In this document: positions 1 to 8,535 of the stretch, one piece after another
Layout of the letters: each line of letters starts with the position of its first letter
Position numbering within the stretch: the stretch's first letter is position 1
Assembly: GCA_017745175.1 (NCBI GenBank)
Contig: JAGHZY010000040.1
Span: 1 to 33,514, forward strand
DNA length: 33,514 nt
Direction: 5' to 3'
Source: Sphingopyxis sp.
GTDB taxonomy: Bacteria > Pseudomonadota > Alphaproteobacteria > Sphingomonadales > Sphingomonadaceae
Notes under the pieces: generated by a model
Database searches by the model: none
Told to the model about the DNA's origin: nothing
The model's input: only the letters and a program-made list of their open reading frames with translations
Position numbers and translations under genes: made by a program

Positions 1-227
1 CGCTTGGTGCCGACGAACAGCACCTTGCCGCCGGCGGCCGAGGTCGAGGCGATGAAGTCGAGCGCGCGCGCGAAGAGCGGCACGGTCTGCGACAGGTCGA
101 GAATGTGGATGCCGTTGCGCGCGCCGAAAATATACGGCTTCATGCGCGGGTTCCAACGATGGGTCTGGTGGCCGAAGTGGGCGCCAGCTTCGATAAGATT
201 CTGCATCGTGACGACAGGTGCCGCCAT
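1..227 (-). CDS. rpsB: 30S ribosomal protein S2 (5' part, cut by window edge)
   Basis: The first 75 codons of small-subunit ribosomal protein S2 are visible; the gene continues beyond base 1. The N-terminus reads [20 protein letters not shown] and continues with [20 protein letters not shown] and HILDLSQT, the strongly conserved start of bacterial S2. A good ribosome binding site (AAGGAG, plus-strand bases 235-240) lies 7 bases before the ATG at 227. The gene is transcribed leftward, away from the SOS-type small gene at 540. Its neighbourhood (psd-pssA close by) is typical of sphingomonads. The identification is secure; only the length is unknown here. Confidence 0.97.
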   Translation of the reverse strand, partial: MAAPVVTMQNLIEAGAHFGHQTHRWNPRMKPYIFGARNGIHILDLSQTVPLFARALDFIASTSAAGGKVLFVGTK

Positions 228-331
228 AGTCTTTCTCCTTCCGGTTAGTCCTCTGGAAGGCAAGAACCGGGGTTTCCGCTCAAGGGATATCCCGGCACCG
301 GTATGTGCGCCTTCCATGTGGAATGGGCGGC

Positions 332-360
332 CCGTTAGCGGGGTTGGCCGCCAAAAGCAA
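332..360 (-). promoter_or_regulatory. Candidate rpsB promoter
   Basis: On the minus strand TTGCTT (355-360) and TAACGG (332-337) are separated by 17 bases, giving a plausible sigma-70 type promoter about 105 bases upstream of the rpsB start. The -35 is good and the -10 is only moderate. This is inferred from spacing and position alone. Confidence 0.35.
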
Positions 361-449
361 GGGCCCCGGGCCGGTTTCCGGAATCAGCCGGACCCAAAGC
401 CGGACTCAATTCGACGACAAAGCGACTCCGTTCGTCGCAAATGACTTGA

Positions 450-464
450 GAACAAAACGGGAAC
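450..464 (+). promoter_or_regulatory. LexA (SOS) box, alphaproteobacterial type
   Basis: The sequence GAAC-AAAACGG-GAAC is a perfect GAAC-N7-GAAC direct repeat. It is the complement of the GTTC-N7-GTTC box that LexA binds in alphaproteobacteria such as Rhodobacter and Caulobacter. On the other strand it reads GTTC-CCGTTTT-GTTC, with the T-rich spacer usual for these boxes. A third GAAC follows at 468-471. The box overlaps a -35-like TTGAGA (446-451) and ends 75 bases before the start of the small membrane protein at 540. The match is seen directly; binding is inferred. Confidence 0.75.
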
Positions 465-539
465 ATGGAACGAAAAGACCATGGAAACCGTCGCTGGTTG
501 ACGGAAGGTTTCGCACAAGAAAGCCGGAAGGACAAGATC

Positions 540-800
540 ATGGTTCAGGTCGCAGCCGCTCTTCTCTTCGCCCTCGCCGCCGGCATCGGCGTGACGGTGA
601 TCCTGGCCATGCTCAAGAATAACGAGAATGCGATTCTCTCGGCGCTGCTCGGCGAAGGCGCCTTCCCGGTCGAAGCCGCACCGCAGTCGGGCCCGCTTCC
701 GCAAAGGATAACGCTGCGCCGTTCGCCGGCGCGCCGCGATGCGCCGCGTCCGGTACGCGCCGCAGCCCGCTTGCAGCCGGCGCTCAGCCGCGCCGCCTGA
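540..800 (+). CDS. Small single-span membrane protein, predicted SOS-induced
   Basis: This 86-residue protein of unknown family has one hydrophobic helix at residues 3-25 (VAAALLFALAAGIGVTVILA), a short NNEN turn, and a basic, proline-rich tail from about residue 55 (RITLRRSPARRDAPRP) that should lie in the cytoplasm. The start at 540 is chosen because GGAAGGA (525-531) stands just upstream; an in-frame ATG at 465 has no binding site and abuts the LexA box. The box at 450-464 suggests expression after DNA damage. Small one-helix membrane proteins under LexA control include the Caulobacter division inhibitor SidA, so a damage-checkpoint role is possible, but no sequence identity to SidA is claimed. 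The 3' end overlaps convergent pssA by 17 bases. Confidence 0.75.
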   Translation: MVQVAAALLFALAAGIGVTVILAMLKNNENAILSALLGEGAFPVEAAPQSGPLPQRITLRRSPARRDAPRPVRAAARLQPALSRAA

Positions 801-1557
801 CCTTCGCGTAACTCGCGAGCCCGAAGGGCAGCATCACCAGATAAAGCGCGCACACCGCGAGCAGCGTATGCCAGGGCGCGGTGACGAGCGCAGCGCCAAG
901 CAGGCCGACACCTGCCAGCGCGAATAGGCGCCACGAGCGGCGAAGCCGGATCGACGACCAGCTGTAGGTCGGGATCGCCGAGATCATCAGCATCGCGATC
1001 GCGAGCGCCCAGGGCATCACGACATACCATTCGCGGAACAGGTCGTTGCCGGTCACCAGCCACAGATAGACGGGAACGAACGCCAGCCCCGCGCCGGCGG
1101 GTGCCGGAATGCCCGTCATGAAGCCCGCCGACTTGTGCGGCTGGAATTCGGCATCGAGGCGCGAATTGAAGCGCGCGAGGCGCAGCGCGCAGCACACGGC
1201 GAGCGCCAGCGCCGCGGTCCAGCCGAATTTGGGAGCATTGGCCAGCGACCAGAGGAACAGGATCATCGCCGGCGCGACGCCGAACGCGATGACGTCGGAC
1301 AGCGAATCGAGTTCGGCGCCGAATTTGCTCTGGGCACGCAGCAGGCGGGCGATACGCCCGTCCATGCCATCGAGCACCCCCGCGACGATGATCATCGTCA
1401 CTGCCGCGGCCCATTCGCCACCGATCGCGAAGCGAACGCCGGTCAGCCCCGAACAGAGCGCGAGTATGGTGATCGCATTGGGCGCAAAGGCGCGCAGGCT
1501 GACCCCGGCGATGCGGCGTCCCGCGGCGTCGGGAATGACCTGCTCGTCCCCGGTCAT
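784..1557 (-). CDS. pssA: CDP-diacylglycerol--serine O-phosphatidyltransferase
   Basis: This enzyme makes phosphatidylserine from CDP-diacylglycerol and L-serine in the inner membrane, the first committed step to phosphatidylethanolamine. The protein is 257 residues with several membrane helices. It carries the full CDP-alcohol phosphotransferase signature D-x2-DG-x2-AR-x8-G-x3-D-x3-D at residues 63-88 (D63, D66, G67, A70, R71, G80, D84, D88). It starts one base after the psd stop codon, so the two genes form a tight psd-pssA operon, and the products act in sequence (Pss then Psd). Length and motif agree with type II bacterial Pss. Confidence 0.95.
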   Translation of the reverse strand: MTGDEQVIPDAAGRRIAGVSLRAFAPNAITILALCSGLTGVRFAIGGEWAAAVTMIIVAGVLDGMDGRIARLLRAQSKFGAELDSLSDVIAFGVAPAMILFLWSLANAPKFGWTAALALAVCCALRLARFNSRLDAEFQPHKSAGFMTGIPAPAGAGLAFVPVYLWLVTGNDLFREWYVVMPWALAIAMLMISAIPTYSWSSIRLRRSWRLFALAGVGLLGAALVTAPWHTLLAVCALYLVMLPFGLASYAKVRRRG

Positions 1558-1558
1558 C

Positions 1559-2293
1559 CTATTGACCGATGCCTTCGATCGTTTCGGCAGTGCCGATCCG
1601 CGCGATCACGGTCTCCCCCGCCAGCGTGCGCTGGCCGAGCAGCACCTGCGGCGCCGTGCCCGCAGGCAGATAGACGTCGACGCGGCTGCCGAAGCGGATG
1701 AGGCCGACGCGCTGGCCGGTCGCCAGTTCGTTGCCCATCGTTACGAACGGCATGATACGCCGCGCGACGAGGCCGGCAATCTGGGTGAAGCCGACCCGCA
1801 CGCCGTCGGCACGCTCGACGACGAAATGCTGGCGCTCATTCTCCTCGCTCGCCTTGTCGAGGTCGGCATTCACGAACTTGCCCGGGATATAGACGAGCTT
1901 GCGCAGCGTCCCCGCGACCGGCGTGCGGTTGATGTGGACGTCGAAAACACTCATGAAAATCGACACGCGCAGCATCGGCGCCGCGCCGAGTCCGTCGGAG
2001 CCGGAAATTTCGGGCGGCGGCGGAACTTCGGCGATCTGCGTGATCAGCCCGTCGGCGGGTGCGATGACAAGGTCGCTGCTCGCCGGGGTCACACGCACCG
2101 GATCGCGGAAGAAGGCGCCGACCCAGACCGTGACGCCGAGCATCAGCCAGCCGACGATCTCCCAGCCGAGCAGCCAGAAGCAGAGCGTCACGATTCCCGC
2201 GATTAACAGGAACTTGCGGCCTTCGGGGTGAACCGAGGGCCAGTGCCATTTGATGCCGCCGCCGGGCCGGTTCGAGGATATGATATTGGACAT
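1559..2293 (-). CDS. psd: Phosphatidylserine decarboxylase, short form
   Basis: Psd converts phosphatidylserine to phosphatidylethanolamine at the inner membrane. The 244-residue precursor is the short type that cleaves itself: Gly202-Ser203 in the [11 protein letters not shown] segment is the processing site, and Ser203 becomes the pyruvoyl group of the small alpha subunit. Asp81 (APADG) and His120 (VFDVHINR) fit the conserved residues of self-processing. Two hydrophobic stretches at residues 28-60 anchor the N-terminus. It is first in the psd-pssA operon. No Shine-Dalgarno sequence precedes the ATG at 2293, and a candidate promoter places +1 at the start codon, suggesting a leaderless transcript. 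Confidence 0.95.
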   Translation of the reverse strand: MSNIISSNRPGGGIKWHWPSVHPEGRKFLLIAGIVTLCFWLLGWEIVGWLMLGVTVWVGAFFRDPVRVTPASSDLVIAPADGLITQIAEVPPPPEISGSDGLGAAPMLRVSIFMSVFDVHINRTPVAGTLRKLVYIPGKFVNADLDKASEENERQHFVVERADGVRVGFTQIAGLVARRIMPFVTMGNELATGQRVGLIRFGSRVDVYLPAGTAPQVLLGQRTLAGETVIARIGTAETIEGIGQ

Positions 2294-2300
2294 GTCCAGT

Positions 2301-2329
2301 CTTCTAGGGTGCAGCTTTCATACTGACAA
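2301..2329 (-). promoter_or_regulatory. Candidate psd promoter giving a leaderless mRNA
   Basis: On the minus strand TTGTCA (2324-2329) and TAGAAG (2301-2306) are separated by 17 bases. The -10 element ends only 7 bases before the psd ATG, so transcription would begin at or next to the A of the start codon. This agrees with the missing ribosome binding site. It is a pattern-based inference. Confidence 0.4.
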
Positions 2330-2455
2330 TGGATAAGGCACGGCCTTTGTTGCCGCCCCGGCGCGCCGCCGGCGGCGACGGGGCGGTTGATCAATCGCCC
2401 CGCTTTGCCTAAGGCCCGCTGCAACTCCGACTCCCCAAGGAAAAAGGCTGTAAGC

Positions 2456-3670
2456 ATGGGCAAGATCAAGGTAGCCAACCCGGTCGTCGAACTCGACGGC
2501 GACGAAATGACCCGGATCATCTGGCAGTGGATCCGCGAGCGGCTGATCCTCCCCTACCTCGACGTTGACCTCCACTATTACGACCTCGGCATCGAGGAGC
2601 GCGACCGCACCGACGACAAGATCACCGTCGAGGCCGCGAACGCGATCAAGAAATATGGTGTCGGCGTGAAATGCGCGACGATCACCCCCGACGAGGCCCG
2701 CGTCGAGGAATTCGGTCTCAAGAAGATGTGGAAGTCGCCGAATGGCACGATCCGCAATATCCTTGGCGGCGTCGTCTTCCGCGAGCCGATCGTGATGAAG
2801 AATGTCCCGCGCCTCGTCCCCGGCTGGACCGATCCGATCGTCGTCGGCCGTCACGCTTTCGGCGACCAGTACAAGGCGACCGACTTCCGCGTCCCCGGTC
2901 CCGGCAAGCTCCGCCTCGTGTTCGAAGGCGAGGACGGCACGCTGATCGACGAGGAGGTTTTCCAGTTCCCCTCGTCGGGCGTGGCGATGGGCATGTACAA
3001 TCTCGACGATTCGATCCGCGACTTCGCGCGTGCCAGCCTGAACTACGGCCTCGCGCGCCAGTGGCCGGTGTATCTGTCGACCAAGAACACGATCCTCAAG
3101 GCCTATGACGGCCGCTTCAAGGACCTGTTCGAGGAAATCTACATCGACGAGTTCAAGCCGAAGTTCGATGAACTGGGCATCACCTATGAGCACCGTCTGA
3201 TCGACGACATGGTCGCCTCGGCGCTCAAGTGGAGCGGCAAGTTCGTCTGGGCCTGCAAGAATTACGACGGCGACGTCCAGTCGGACACCGTCGCGCAGGG
3301 CTTCGGTTCGCTCGGCCTGATGACCAGTGTGCTGATGACCCCCGACGGCAAGACGGTGGAATCGGAAGCCGCACACGGCACCGTCACCCGCCACTATCGC
3401 ATGCACCAGCAGGGCAAGGCGACCTCGACCAACCCGATCGCGTCGATCTTCGCGTGGACCGGCGGCCTCAAGCATCGCGGCAAGCTCGACGACAATGCCG
3501 CGCTGGTGAAGTTCGCCGACGACCTCGAAAAGGTGTGCGTCGCGACGGTCGAAAGCGGCAAGATGACCAAGGATCTCGCGCTGCTGATCGGGCCCGACCA
3601 GAACTGGCTGACGACCGAAGGCTTCTTCGAGGCGATCGTCGAAAATCTCGACAAGAAGATGGGTAGCTGA
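2456..3670 (+). CDS. icd: NADP-dependent isocitrate dehydrogenase
   Basis: This enzyme oxidises isocitrate to 2-oxoglutarate in the TCA cycle, yielding NADPH. The 404-residue protein is of the homodimeric class shared with eukaryotic NADP-IDH. Visible landmarks are LDGDEMTR near the N-terminus, KCATITPDE (K72-E80), the substrate-binding SPNGTIRN loop (S94, N96, R100) and [12 protein letters not shown] near the cofactor site. The start at 2456 ([10 protein letters not shown]) is preceded by AAGGAAAAAGG (2437-2447) and matches the family N-terminus; an in-frame ATG at 2387 would add 23 unrelated residues. It is divergent from psd across 162 bases. Confidence 0.96.
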   Translation: MGKIKVANPVVELDGDEMTRIIWQWIRERLILPYLDVDLHYYDLGIEERDRTDDKITVEAANAIKKYGVGVKCATITPDEARVEEFGLKKMWKSPNGTIRNILGGVVFREPIVMKNVPRLVPGWTDPIVVGRHAFGDQYKATDFRVPGPGKLRLVFEGEDGTLIDEEVFQFPSSGVAMGMYNLDDSIRDFARASLNYGLARQWPVYLSTKNTILKAYDGRFKDLFEEIYIDEFKPKFDELGITYEHRLIDDMVASALKWSGKFVWACKNYDGDVQSDTVAQGFGSLGLMTSVLMTPDGKTVESEAAHGTVTRHYRMHQQGKATSTNPIASIFAWTGGLKHRGKLDDNAALVKFADDLEKVCVATVESGKMTKDLALLIGPDQNWLTTEGFFEAIVENLDKKMGS

Positions 3671-3709
3671 AAGCAACCAAAAAGCTTGAGTTAGCTATCT
3701 AGCCAATCG

Positions 3710-3734
3710 GGGCCGGCCTGCATAAGGTCGGCCC
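3710..3734 (+). terminator. Hairpin between icd and the antiporter gene
   Basis: GGGCCGGCC (3710-3718) pairs with GGTCGGCCC (3726-3734) around a 7-base loop, with one G-U type pair. Only TT follows before the ATG at 3737. It may terminate icd transcripts, or hide the translation start of the downstream antiporter gene, which has no separate ribosome binding site. Which of the two applies cannot be told from sequence. Confidence 0.4.
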
Positions 3735-3736
3735 TT

Positions 3737-5521
3737 ATGGTATCCGAAACAGAAACCTCCGCCATCGGCAACGCGCTGGTGGTGCTCGGCGCCGCGGGCA
3801 TCGTGATCCCCGCCTTCGCGCGCTTCAGGATTTCGCCCGTGATCGGCTTCATCCTCGTCGGGCTGCTTGTCGGTCCGTCGGGGCTCGGCGCGCTCGCGGC
3901 CGATTATCCGTGGCTCAAACATGTCACCATCGCCTCGACCGAAGATATCGCGCTGTTCGGCGAGTTCGGGATCATATTGCTTCTTTTCTCGATCGGGCTC
4001 GAACTGTCGTTCCGCCGGCTGTGGCAGCTCAGGAAACTCGTGTTCGGGATCGGCGCCGCCGAACTGTTCATCGCGGGCGCGATCCTTGGCACCGCCCTGC
4101 TGCTGCTCGGCAATCTTTCGACTGCCGCCGCGTACGGCCTCGGCATCGCGCTCGCCCTCTCCTCGACGGCGCTCGTGCTGCCGATCGCGGGGACCAAGAC
4201 GGCGGTCGGACGCGCCTCCTTCTCGATGCTGCTGTTCGAGGATCTGGCGCTCGTCCCGATCATCTTCGTCCTTGCCGCCCTGTCGCCGGCCGCATCGGGC
4301 GACAGCGCCGAACTGCTGCTGACGACGCTGTGGCAGGGCGCGCTCGTCGTCGCGGCGCTCGCGATCGCCGGCTGGTTCCTTCTCCCGCGCATCTTCGCGC
4401 AGGCGGCACGCGCCAAGGACCCCGAGCTATTCCTTGCCGCGAGCCTGCTCGTCGTCATCGTCGCCGCACTCGCCACCGCCGCCGTCGGCCTCTCCCCCAT
4501 CGTCGGCGCGCTGCTCGCCGGCCTGATGATCGCCGAGACCGAATATCATGGCGAGGTCGAGGCGATCACTGCACCGTTCAAGGGGCTCGCGCTCGGGGTG
4601 TTCCTGATCAGCGTCGGCATGGGCCTCAACCTCAAGACGATCGCCGGCCAATGGCCGGCACTCGTCATGGCGGTCGTCGGCGTCGTGCTCGTCAAGGCGT
4701 TCGTGACCGCGGCGCTGCTCCGCTTTTCGGGCGCGGTGCGACGCGGCACGGCGGCCGAGGTCGGCCTGTTGATGGCGAGCCCGTCCGAAACGACGCTGAT
4801 CGTGCTGACGACCGCGCTGCAGGCACAGCTCATCAGCCGCAGCACCGCCGAATTCTGGCAGCTCGTCACCGCGATCGGCCTGACGATCACGCCGCTGCTT
4901 GCACGCATCGGCCACGACATCGCACGGCGGATCGAGATGCGGACGGGCGACGGCCAGGAAGAGGATACGCCCGAGGGACGGACGGTGATCGTCGGCTTCG
5001 GCCGCGTCGGCCACACCGTCGCCGAACTGCTGCGGCAGCATGACCGCCCCTATATCGCGGTCGATGCCGACATCGACACCGTCGCCGCCGCGCGGCGCGA
5101 CGGCTTCGTCGTGCGCTTTGCCGACGTCGCGCGGCCCGGCAGCCTCGACAAGCTCGGGATCGAGAATGCGAAGGCGATCGTGCTGACGATGGACGACCCG
5201 GTCCAGCAGCTCCGCATGACGCGCCAGTTGCGCCAGAAATATCCCGGGCTGCCGATCATCAGCCGCGCGCGCGACGCCGACCATGCCGGCGCGCTTTACC
5301 AGGCGGGAGCCAGCGACGCGGTGCCCGAAACGCTCGAAAGCTCGCTGCAGCTCGCCGAGGCGGTGCTGATCGACCTCGGCGTCGCGATGGGTCCGGTGAT
5401 CGCGTCGATCCACGACGTGCGCGCCAAGATGCGCCACGACATCATGGCGAAGGGCAAGCTGGAGCAAGAGCCGCGGATCCGGCGGACGCGGCGGCCCTTG
5501 GCCGGCGGCGAAACGGACTAA
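3737..5521 (+). CDS. CPA2 family monovalent cation:proton antiporter with TrkA-N domain (KefB/KefC-like)
   Basis: This inner-membrane potassium or sodium/proton antiporter is 594 residues long. The first ~390 residues are a chain of hydrophobic helices of the Na+/H+ exchanger fold (ARFRISPVIGFILVGLLVGP near the N-terminus; IILLLFSIGLELSFRRLW). A cytoplasmic TrkA-N/RCK nucleotide-binding domain follows, with the Rossmann motif GFGRVG at residues 420-425 and an acidic residue at the next strand (AVDAD). The family exports K+ or exchanges cations under redox or pH control. No KefF/KefG partner is adjacent, so glutathione-electrophile gating is unproven. The start at 3737 lies two bases after a hairpin. 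The stop overlaps the convergent M16 peptidase gene by four bases. Confidence 0.9.
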   Translation: MVSETETSAIGNALVVLGAAGIVIPAFARFRISPVIGFILVGLLVGPSGLGALAADYPWLKHVTIASTEDIALFGEFGIILLLFSIGLELSFRRLWQLRKLVFGIGAAELFIAGAILGTALLLLGNLSTAAAYGLGIALALSSTALVLPIAGTKTAVGRASFSMLLFEDLALVPIIFVLAALSPAASGDSAELLLTTLWQGALVVAALAIAGWFLLPRIFAQAARAKDPELFLAASLLVVIVAALATAAVGLSPIVGALLAGLMIAETEYHGEVEAITAPFKGLALGVFLISVGMGLNLKTIAGQWPALVMAVVGVVLVKAFVTAALLRFSGAVRRGTAAEVGLLMASPSETTLIVLTTALQAQLISRSTAEFWQLVTAIGLTITPLLARIGHDIARRIEMRTGDGQEEDTPEGRTVIVGFGRVGHTVAELLRQHDRPYIAVDADIDTVAAARRDGFVVRFADVARPGSLDKLGIENAKAIVLTMDDPVQQLRMTRQLRQKYPGLPIISRARDADHAGALYQAGASDAVPETLESSLQLAEAVLIDLGVAMGPVIASIHDVRAKMRHDIMAKGKLEQEPRIRRTRRPLAGGETD

Positions 5522-8451
5522 CGCCCGCCTGCCGCAGGCGCGGGCGCCGCGCCCAGCGCCGACGCGTCGGCGAGCGTCATCCCCTTGGGCAGGATCGCCA
5601 GCGACCATTGACGCTCGGGCGTCAGATACTGCCGCGCGAGCCGCTGCACGTCGGCGGCGGTGACCGCCGAGATGTCGTCCTGGATCGACAGCGCCGCTGC
5701 GGCGACGCGCGGGTCGCGCGTCGCGCCCTCGAGCAGGAACATCCAGTAGACATTGCCCGTCGAGGCGCGCGCGACCTGTTCGCGGATCGGCCCGGCATTG
5801 CGCGCCAGCTCGTCGGCAGTCACCGGCCGCGCAACGAGATCGGCCGCAATGTCCTTTGCAATGCCGTAGAAACGGTCGAGATCCTTCGGCGCGAGCAAAC
5901 TGCCGACGAGCAGATAGCCGCCGCTGTCGAAGCCCGTCGGCCAATGGCTGTCGACGACGGGACCATAGCTTGCCCCCTGCTCGGCGCGCAGCCGGTCAAA
6001 CAGCCGGTCGTTGAAGATCGCCGCGAGCACCTCGAGCCCGCGCGCGTCGCGCGGGCTGGCGAGGCCGCCGCCGGTCGGCCACGCCGTCATCGCCGCGGCC
6101 TGCCCCTGTTCGCCGCGATGATAGGCGATTTCGGGGACGGTGACATGCTTCGCAAAATCGACGCGCTGGCCTGCAGGCGGCGCGAGCGTCTGACGGGACG
6201 GCAGCGCGCCCAGCGTCTCGGCGAGGATTTTCCTGTAATCGACCGTTTCGAGATCGCCGAAAATTTGCACCTCGATCGGCCCGCTCGCAAGCCGCGGTTC
6301 CCAGAAGGCGCGGAAGGCAGCGGGCGTCAGCGCCTCGATCTGCGCCTTGTCGGGCGCCGCCCAGCGCGCATCATTGTTCGTGAGCCAGCCGCGCAGATTG
6401 CGGTCGAGCACGGCGTTGGGCGTCGCGTCGTTGAGGTCGTATCCGGTGAGAAAACCGATCCGCAGCCGCTCGACCGGCGCAGGATCCCAGCGCGGCCGCT
6501 GGAGCTTCGCGGCGATCAGCCGCAACTGGTCGGCCAGATCGGCGGGCCTGCTTTCGGCCGACAGCTCGAACGCGTCATCGTCGATCGCGAAGTTCATCTG
6601 GATCTGCCGGCCATTGGTCAGCTGGTCGATCTCGTTCTGCCCCCACGGGCCGATCCCGCTCGCGACCAGCGCATAGTCGCCGGTCCAGAGCAGGTTCGGC
6701 GCATCCGCCGCGACGCTGCGGTTGCCGGTGCCGAAGCGCACGTTGACGCGGACCTTGCCCGGCTCGACCTTGTTGTTCGATATCAGCGCAGTCACGCCAT
6801 TGGCGAACTCGATCCGTTCGGCGCGCAGGCCAAGGATGGGATTGGTCGAGGTGATCGCACCCGGCGGTCCGAAGGCGGGCAATTGCCGGAAATCGGCCTT
6901 GACCGCGGTCAGACGGTCATCGCGCGCCGTCACCGGCGCCTTCAGCGCCGCAAGCACCGCGGCATCGCCGCCCGCCGCCGCCGGGGTCGTCAGCACGACG
7001 CGCGTGACCGGCGCTGCAAAGATCGCCTTGCTGATGTCGAGCATCACCTTCGGCGTTGCCGAGGCGCGGATCGCCTTGAACATGTCGACCTGCCCCTGCG
7101 GGCTCGTCACCGTCTCGTTGATGTCAACCGCGCGCACCATGTCGTCGGCCAGCCGCGCGCCGGGCTCGTTGCGCGCATTTTCGAGCTCTTTCACCAGAAA
7201 GGCCTGGATCTCGTTCGCCTCGCGGTCGATGTCGGCCTGCGATGGCGGATTTTTCACGGCGTCGGCGATCACACCGCGCACGTCGGCGAGCGCGGCTTTC
7301 CAGTCGCTCAGCGGTACAATCGACGCCATCGTCACGTCGGCGCTGCGGCTGACATATTGCTGCTCGACGGTCGCGACGAGATAGCTGCCGCCGCTGCGCG
7401 CGCGATTTTCGAGCCGGCGGTTGACAAGCGCCTGCGCGATGAATTCGAGGTAGAGCCGCCGCGTGTTCTCGACCGTGTCGATGCGTTTTTTCCATGGGCG
7501 CACCATCGCCAGCGTCAGCGCGAGCGGCTGGTTCGCCTCGACGATCTCGCGCGCGGCGGGTTCCCCGGGATCGGGTTTGCCGAAATCGGGATCGGCCGGG
7601 TTCGCCCCTTCGGCTTTCCAGTCGCCGTAATATTTGGCGACCAGCCCGGCGAGGACTGCCGGATCGGCATCGCCCACGATGACCACGACGGCGCGGTCGG
7701 GGCGGTACCAGCGATTGTGGAAGGCGGCGACCGAGGTCGCGCTCGCCTTGCCGAGCGAGGCGGTGGTGCCGATCGGCGAGCGGTCGCCGAGCAGCTGGCC
7801 GGCGAACAGATGTGCATTGGTCGCGTCGGCAATGCGTTTTTGCGGACCGTCGGATTCGCGGAGCTCCGACATCACGACGCCGCGTTCGGCCGCGACCGCG
7901 AGTTCGGAAATGCGCGGCTCGCGCACCATGCCGGCGAGCAATTTCATGCTTTCGTCGAGGTTCGCCGGCGTGACGCTCGGCAAATCGAGCTGGTATACCG
8001 TCTGCGTCGGCGTCGTCTGCGCGTTCGAATCGCTGCCGAAGGTCACGCCGAACCGCTGCCAGATGCGCTTCGCCTCGCCGTCGGGGATATGCTCCGATCC
8101 GCGGAAGGTGAGATGTTCGAGCAGATGCGCATAGCCGCGCTCGTCTTCGGTTTCGAACATCGAGCCAACGTCCATGCGAACACGGATCGACACCTGTCCC
8201 GGGGGCACGCCATTGTTGCGCACCGCATAGCGCACGCCGTTGGGAAGCACGCCGAACTGCCACGCCGTATCGCGCGGAATGTCGCTGCCTGCATAGAGCC
8301 AGTCGCTGTTCTTTGCCTGGCTTTGCGCGGTGGCGGTCGAAGCGCTGCCCTGTGCACCGGCCGCAAGCGGCGTCAGGAGTAGGGCGGCGGCACCGGCGAG
8401 GAGGAGAGAACGGGCGAAACGAAGCGGCTGGCGCGCGGGAGAATAGGACAT
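5518..8451 (-). CDS. Periplasmic M16 family zinc metallopeptidase (two M16 halves)
   Basis: The 977-residue protein has a signal peptide (residues ~1-34, ending in AAGAQG). The N-terminal M16 unit has the inverted zinc motif HLLEH at residues 109-113 and a second metal ligand at about Glu189 in AAERGVVMSEL. The C-terminal half is a second, catalytically inactive M16-like repeat, as in pitrilysin/insulinase enzymes of this size. Such exported proteases clear oligopeptides in the periplasm. The start at 8451 gives the natural signal peptide, although its ribosome binding site is weak. It is divergent from the Nit hydrolase (84 bases) and tail-to-tail with the antiporter. A long open frame on the opposite strand is only a GC-codon shadow. 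Confidence 0.92.
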   Translation of the reverse strand: MSYSPARQPLRFARSLLLAGAAALLLTPLAAGAQGSASTATAQSQAKNSDWLYAGSDIPRDTAWQFGVLPNGVRYAVRNNGVPPGQVSIRVRMDVGSMFETEDERGYAHLLEHLTFRGSEHIPDGEAKRIWQRFGVTFGSDSNAQTTPTQTVYQLDLPSVTPANLDESMKLLAGMVREPRISELAVAAERGVVMSELRESDGPQKRIADATNAHLFAGQLLGDRSPIGTTASLGKASATSVAAFHNRWYRPDRAVVVIVGDADPAVLAGLVAKYYGDWKAEGANPADPDFGKPDPGEPAAREIVEANQPLALTLAMVRPWKKRIDTVENTRRLYLEFIAQALVNRRLENRARSGGSYLVATVEQQYVSRSADVTMASIVPLSDWKAALADVRGVIADAVKNPPSQADIDREANEIQAFLVKELENARNEPGARLADDMVRAVDINETVTSPQGQVDMFKAIRASATPKVMLDISKAIFAAPVTRVVLTTPAAAGGDAAVLAALKAPVTARDDRLTAVKADFRQLPAFGPPGAITSTNPILGLRAERIEFANGVTALISNNKVEPGKVRVNVRFGTGNRSVAADAPNLLWTGDYALVASGIGPWGQNEIDQLTNGRQIQMNFAIDDDAFELSAESRPADLADQLRLIAAKLQRPRWDPAPVERLRIGFLTGYDLNDATPNAVLDRNLRGWLTNNDARWAAPDKAQIEALTPAAFRAFWEPRLASGPIEVQIFGDLETVDYRKILAETLGALPSRQTLAPPAGQRVDFAKHVTVPEIAYHRGEQGQAAAMTAWPTGGGLASPRDARGLEVLAAIFNDRLFDRLRAEQGASYGPVVDSHWPTGFDSGGYLLVGSLLAPKDLDRFYGIAKDIAADLVARPVTADELARNAGPIREQVARASTGNVYWMFLLEGATRDPRVAAAALSIQDDISAVTAADVQRLARQYLTPERQWSLAILPKGMTLADASALGAAPAPAAGGR

Positions 8452-8535
8452 TGAGCCATCTTATCGCGTTCGAACCTTGCTGGCCACTGAACTGTCACGC
8501 TTGTCCTCGCATCCTCGCAGGCCTAGCCAGGGGTA

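Larger units (their letters stand above)
228..539. other. Divergent intergenic region between rpsB and the SOS-type small gene
   Basis: This 312-base stretch has no convincing gene. Short open frames in it lack ribosome binding sites and overlap the regulatory sequence. It holds the rpsB leader and candidate promoter on the minus strand, GC-rich self-complementary sequence around 360-375, and the LexA box at 450-464 serving the rightward gene at 540. Confidence 0.7.

Noticed and set aside
465..539. Upstream ATG at 465 as the start of the SOS-type small gene
   Set aside because: It directly abuts the LexA box, has no ribosome binding site and would put a charged segment before the membrane helix.
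5608..8382. Open frame of 924 codons opposite the M16 peptidase gene
   Set aside because: It is an artefact of GC-rich codon usage. The opposite frame carries a signal peptide, the HLLEH zinc motif and family-like sequence, while this frame gives Arg/Asp-rich sequence with no domain.
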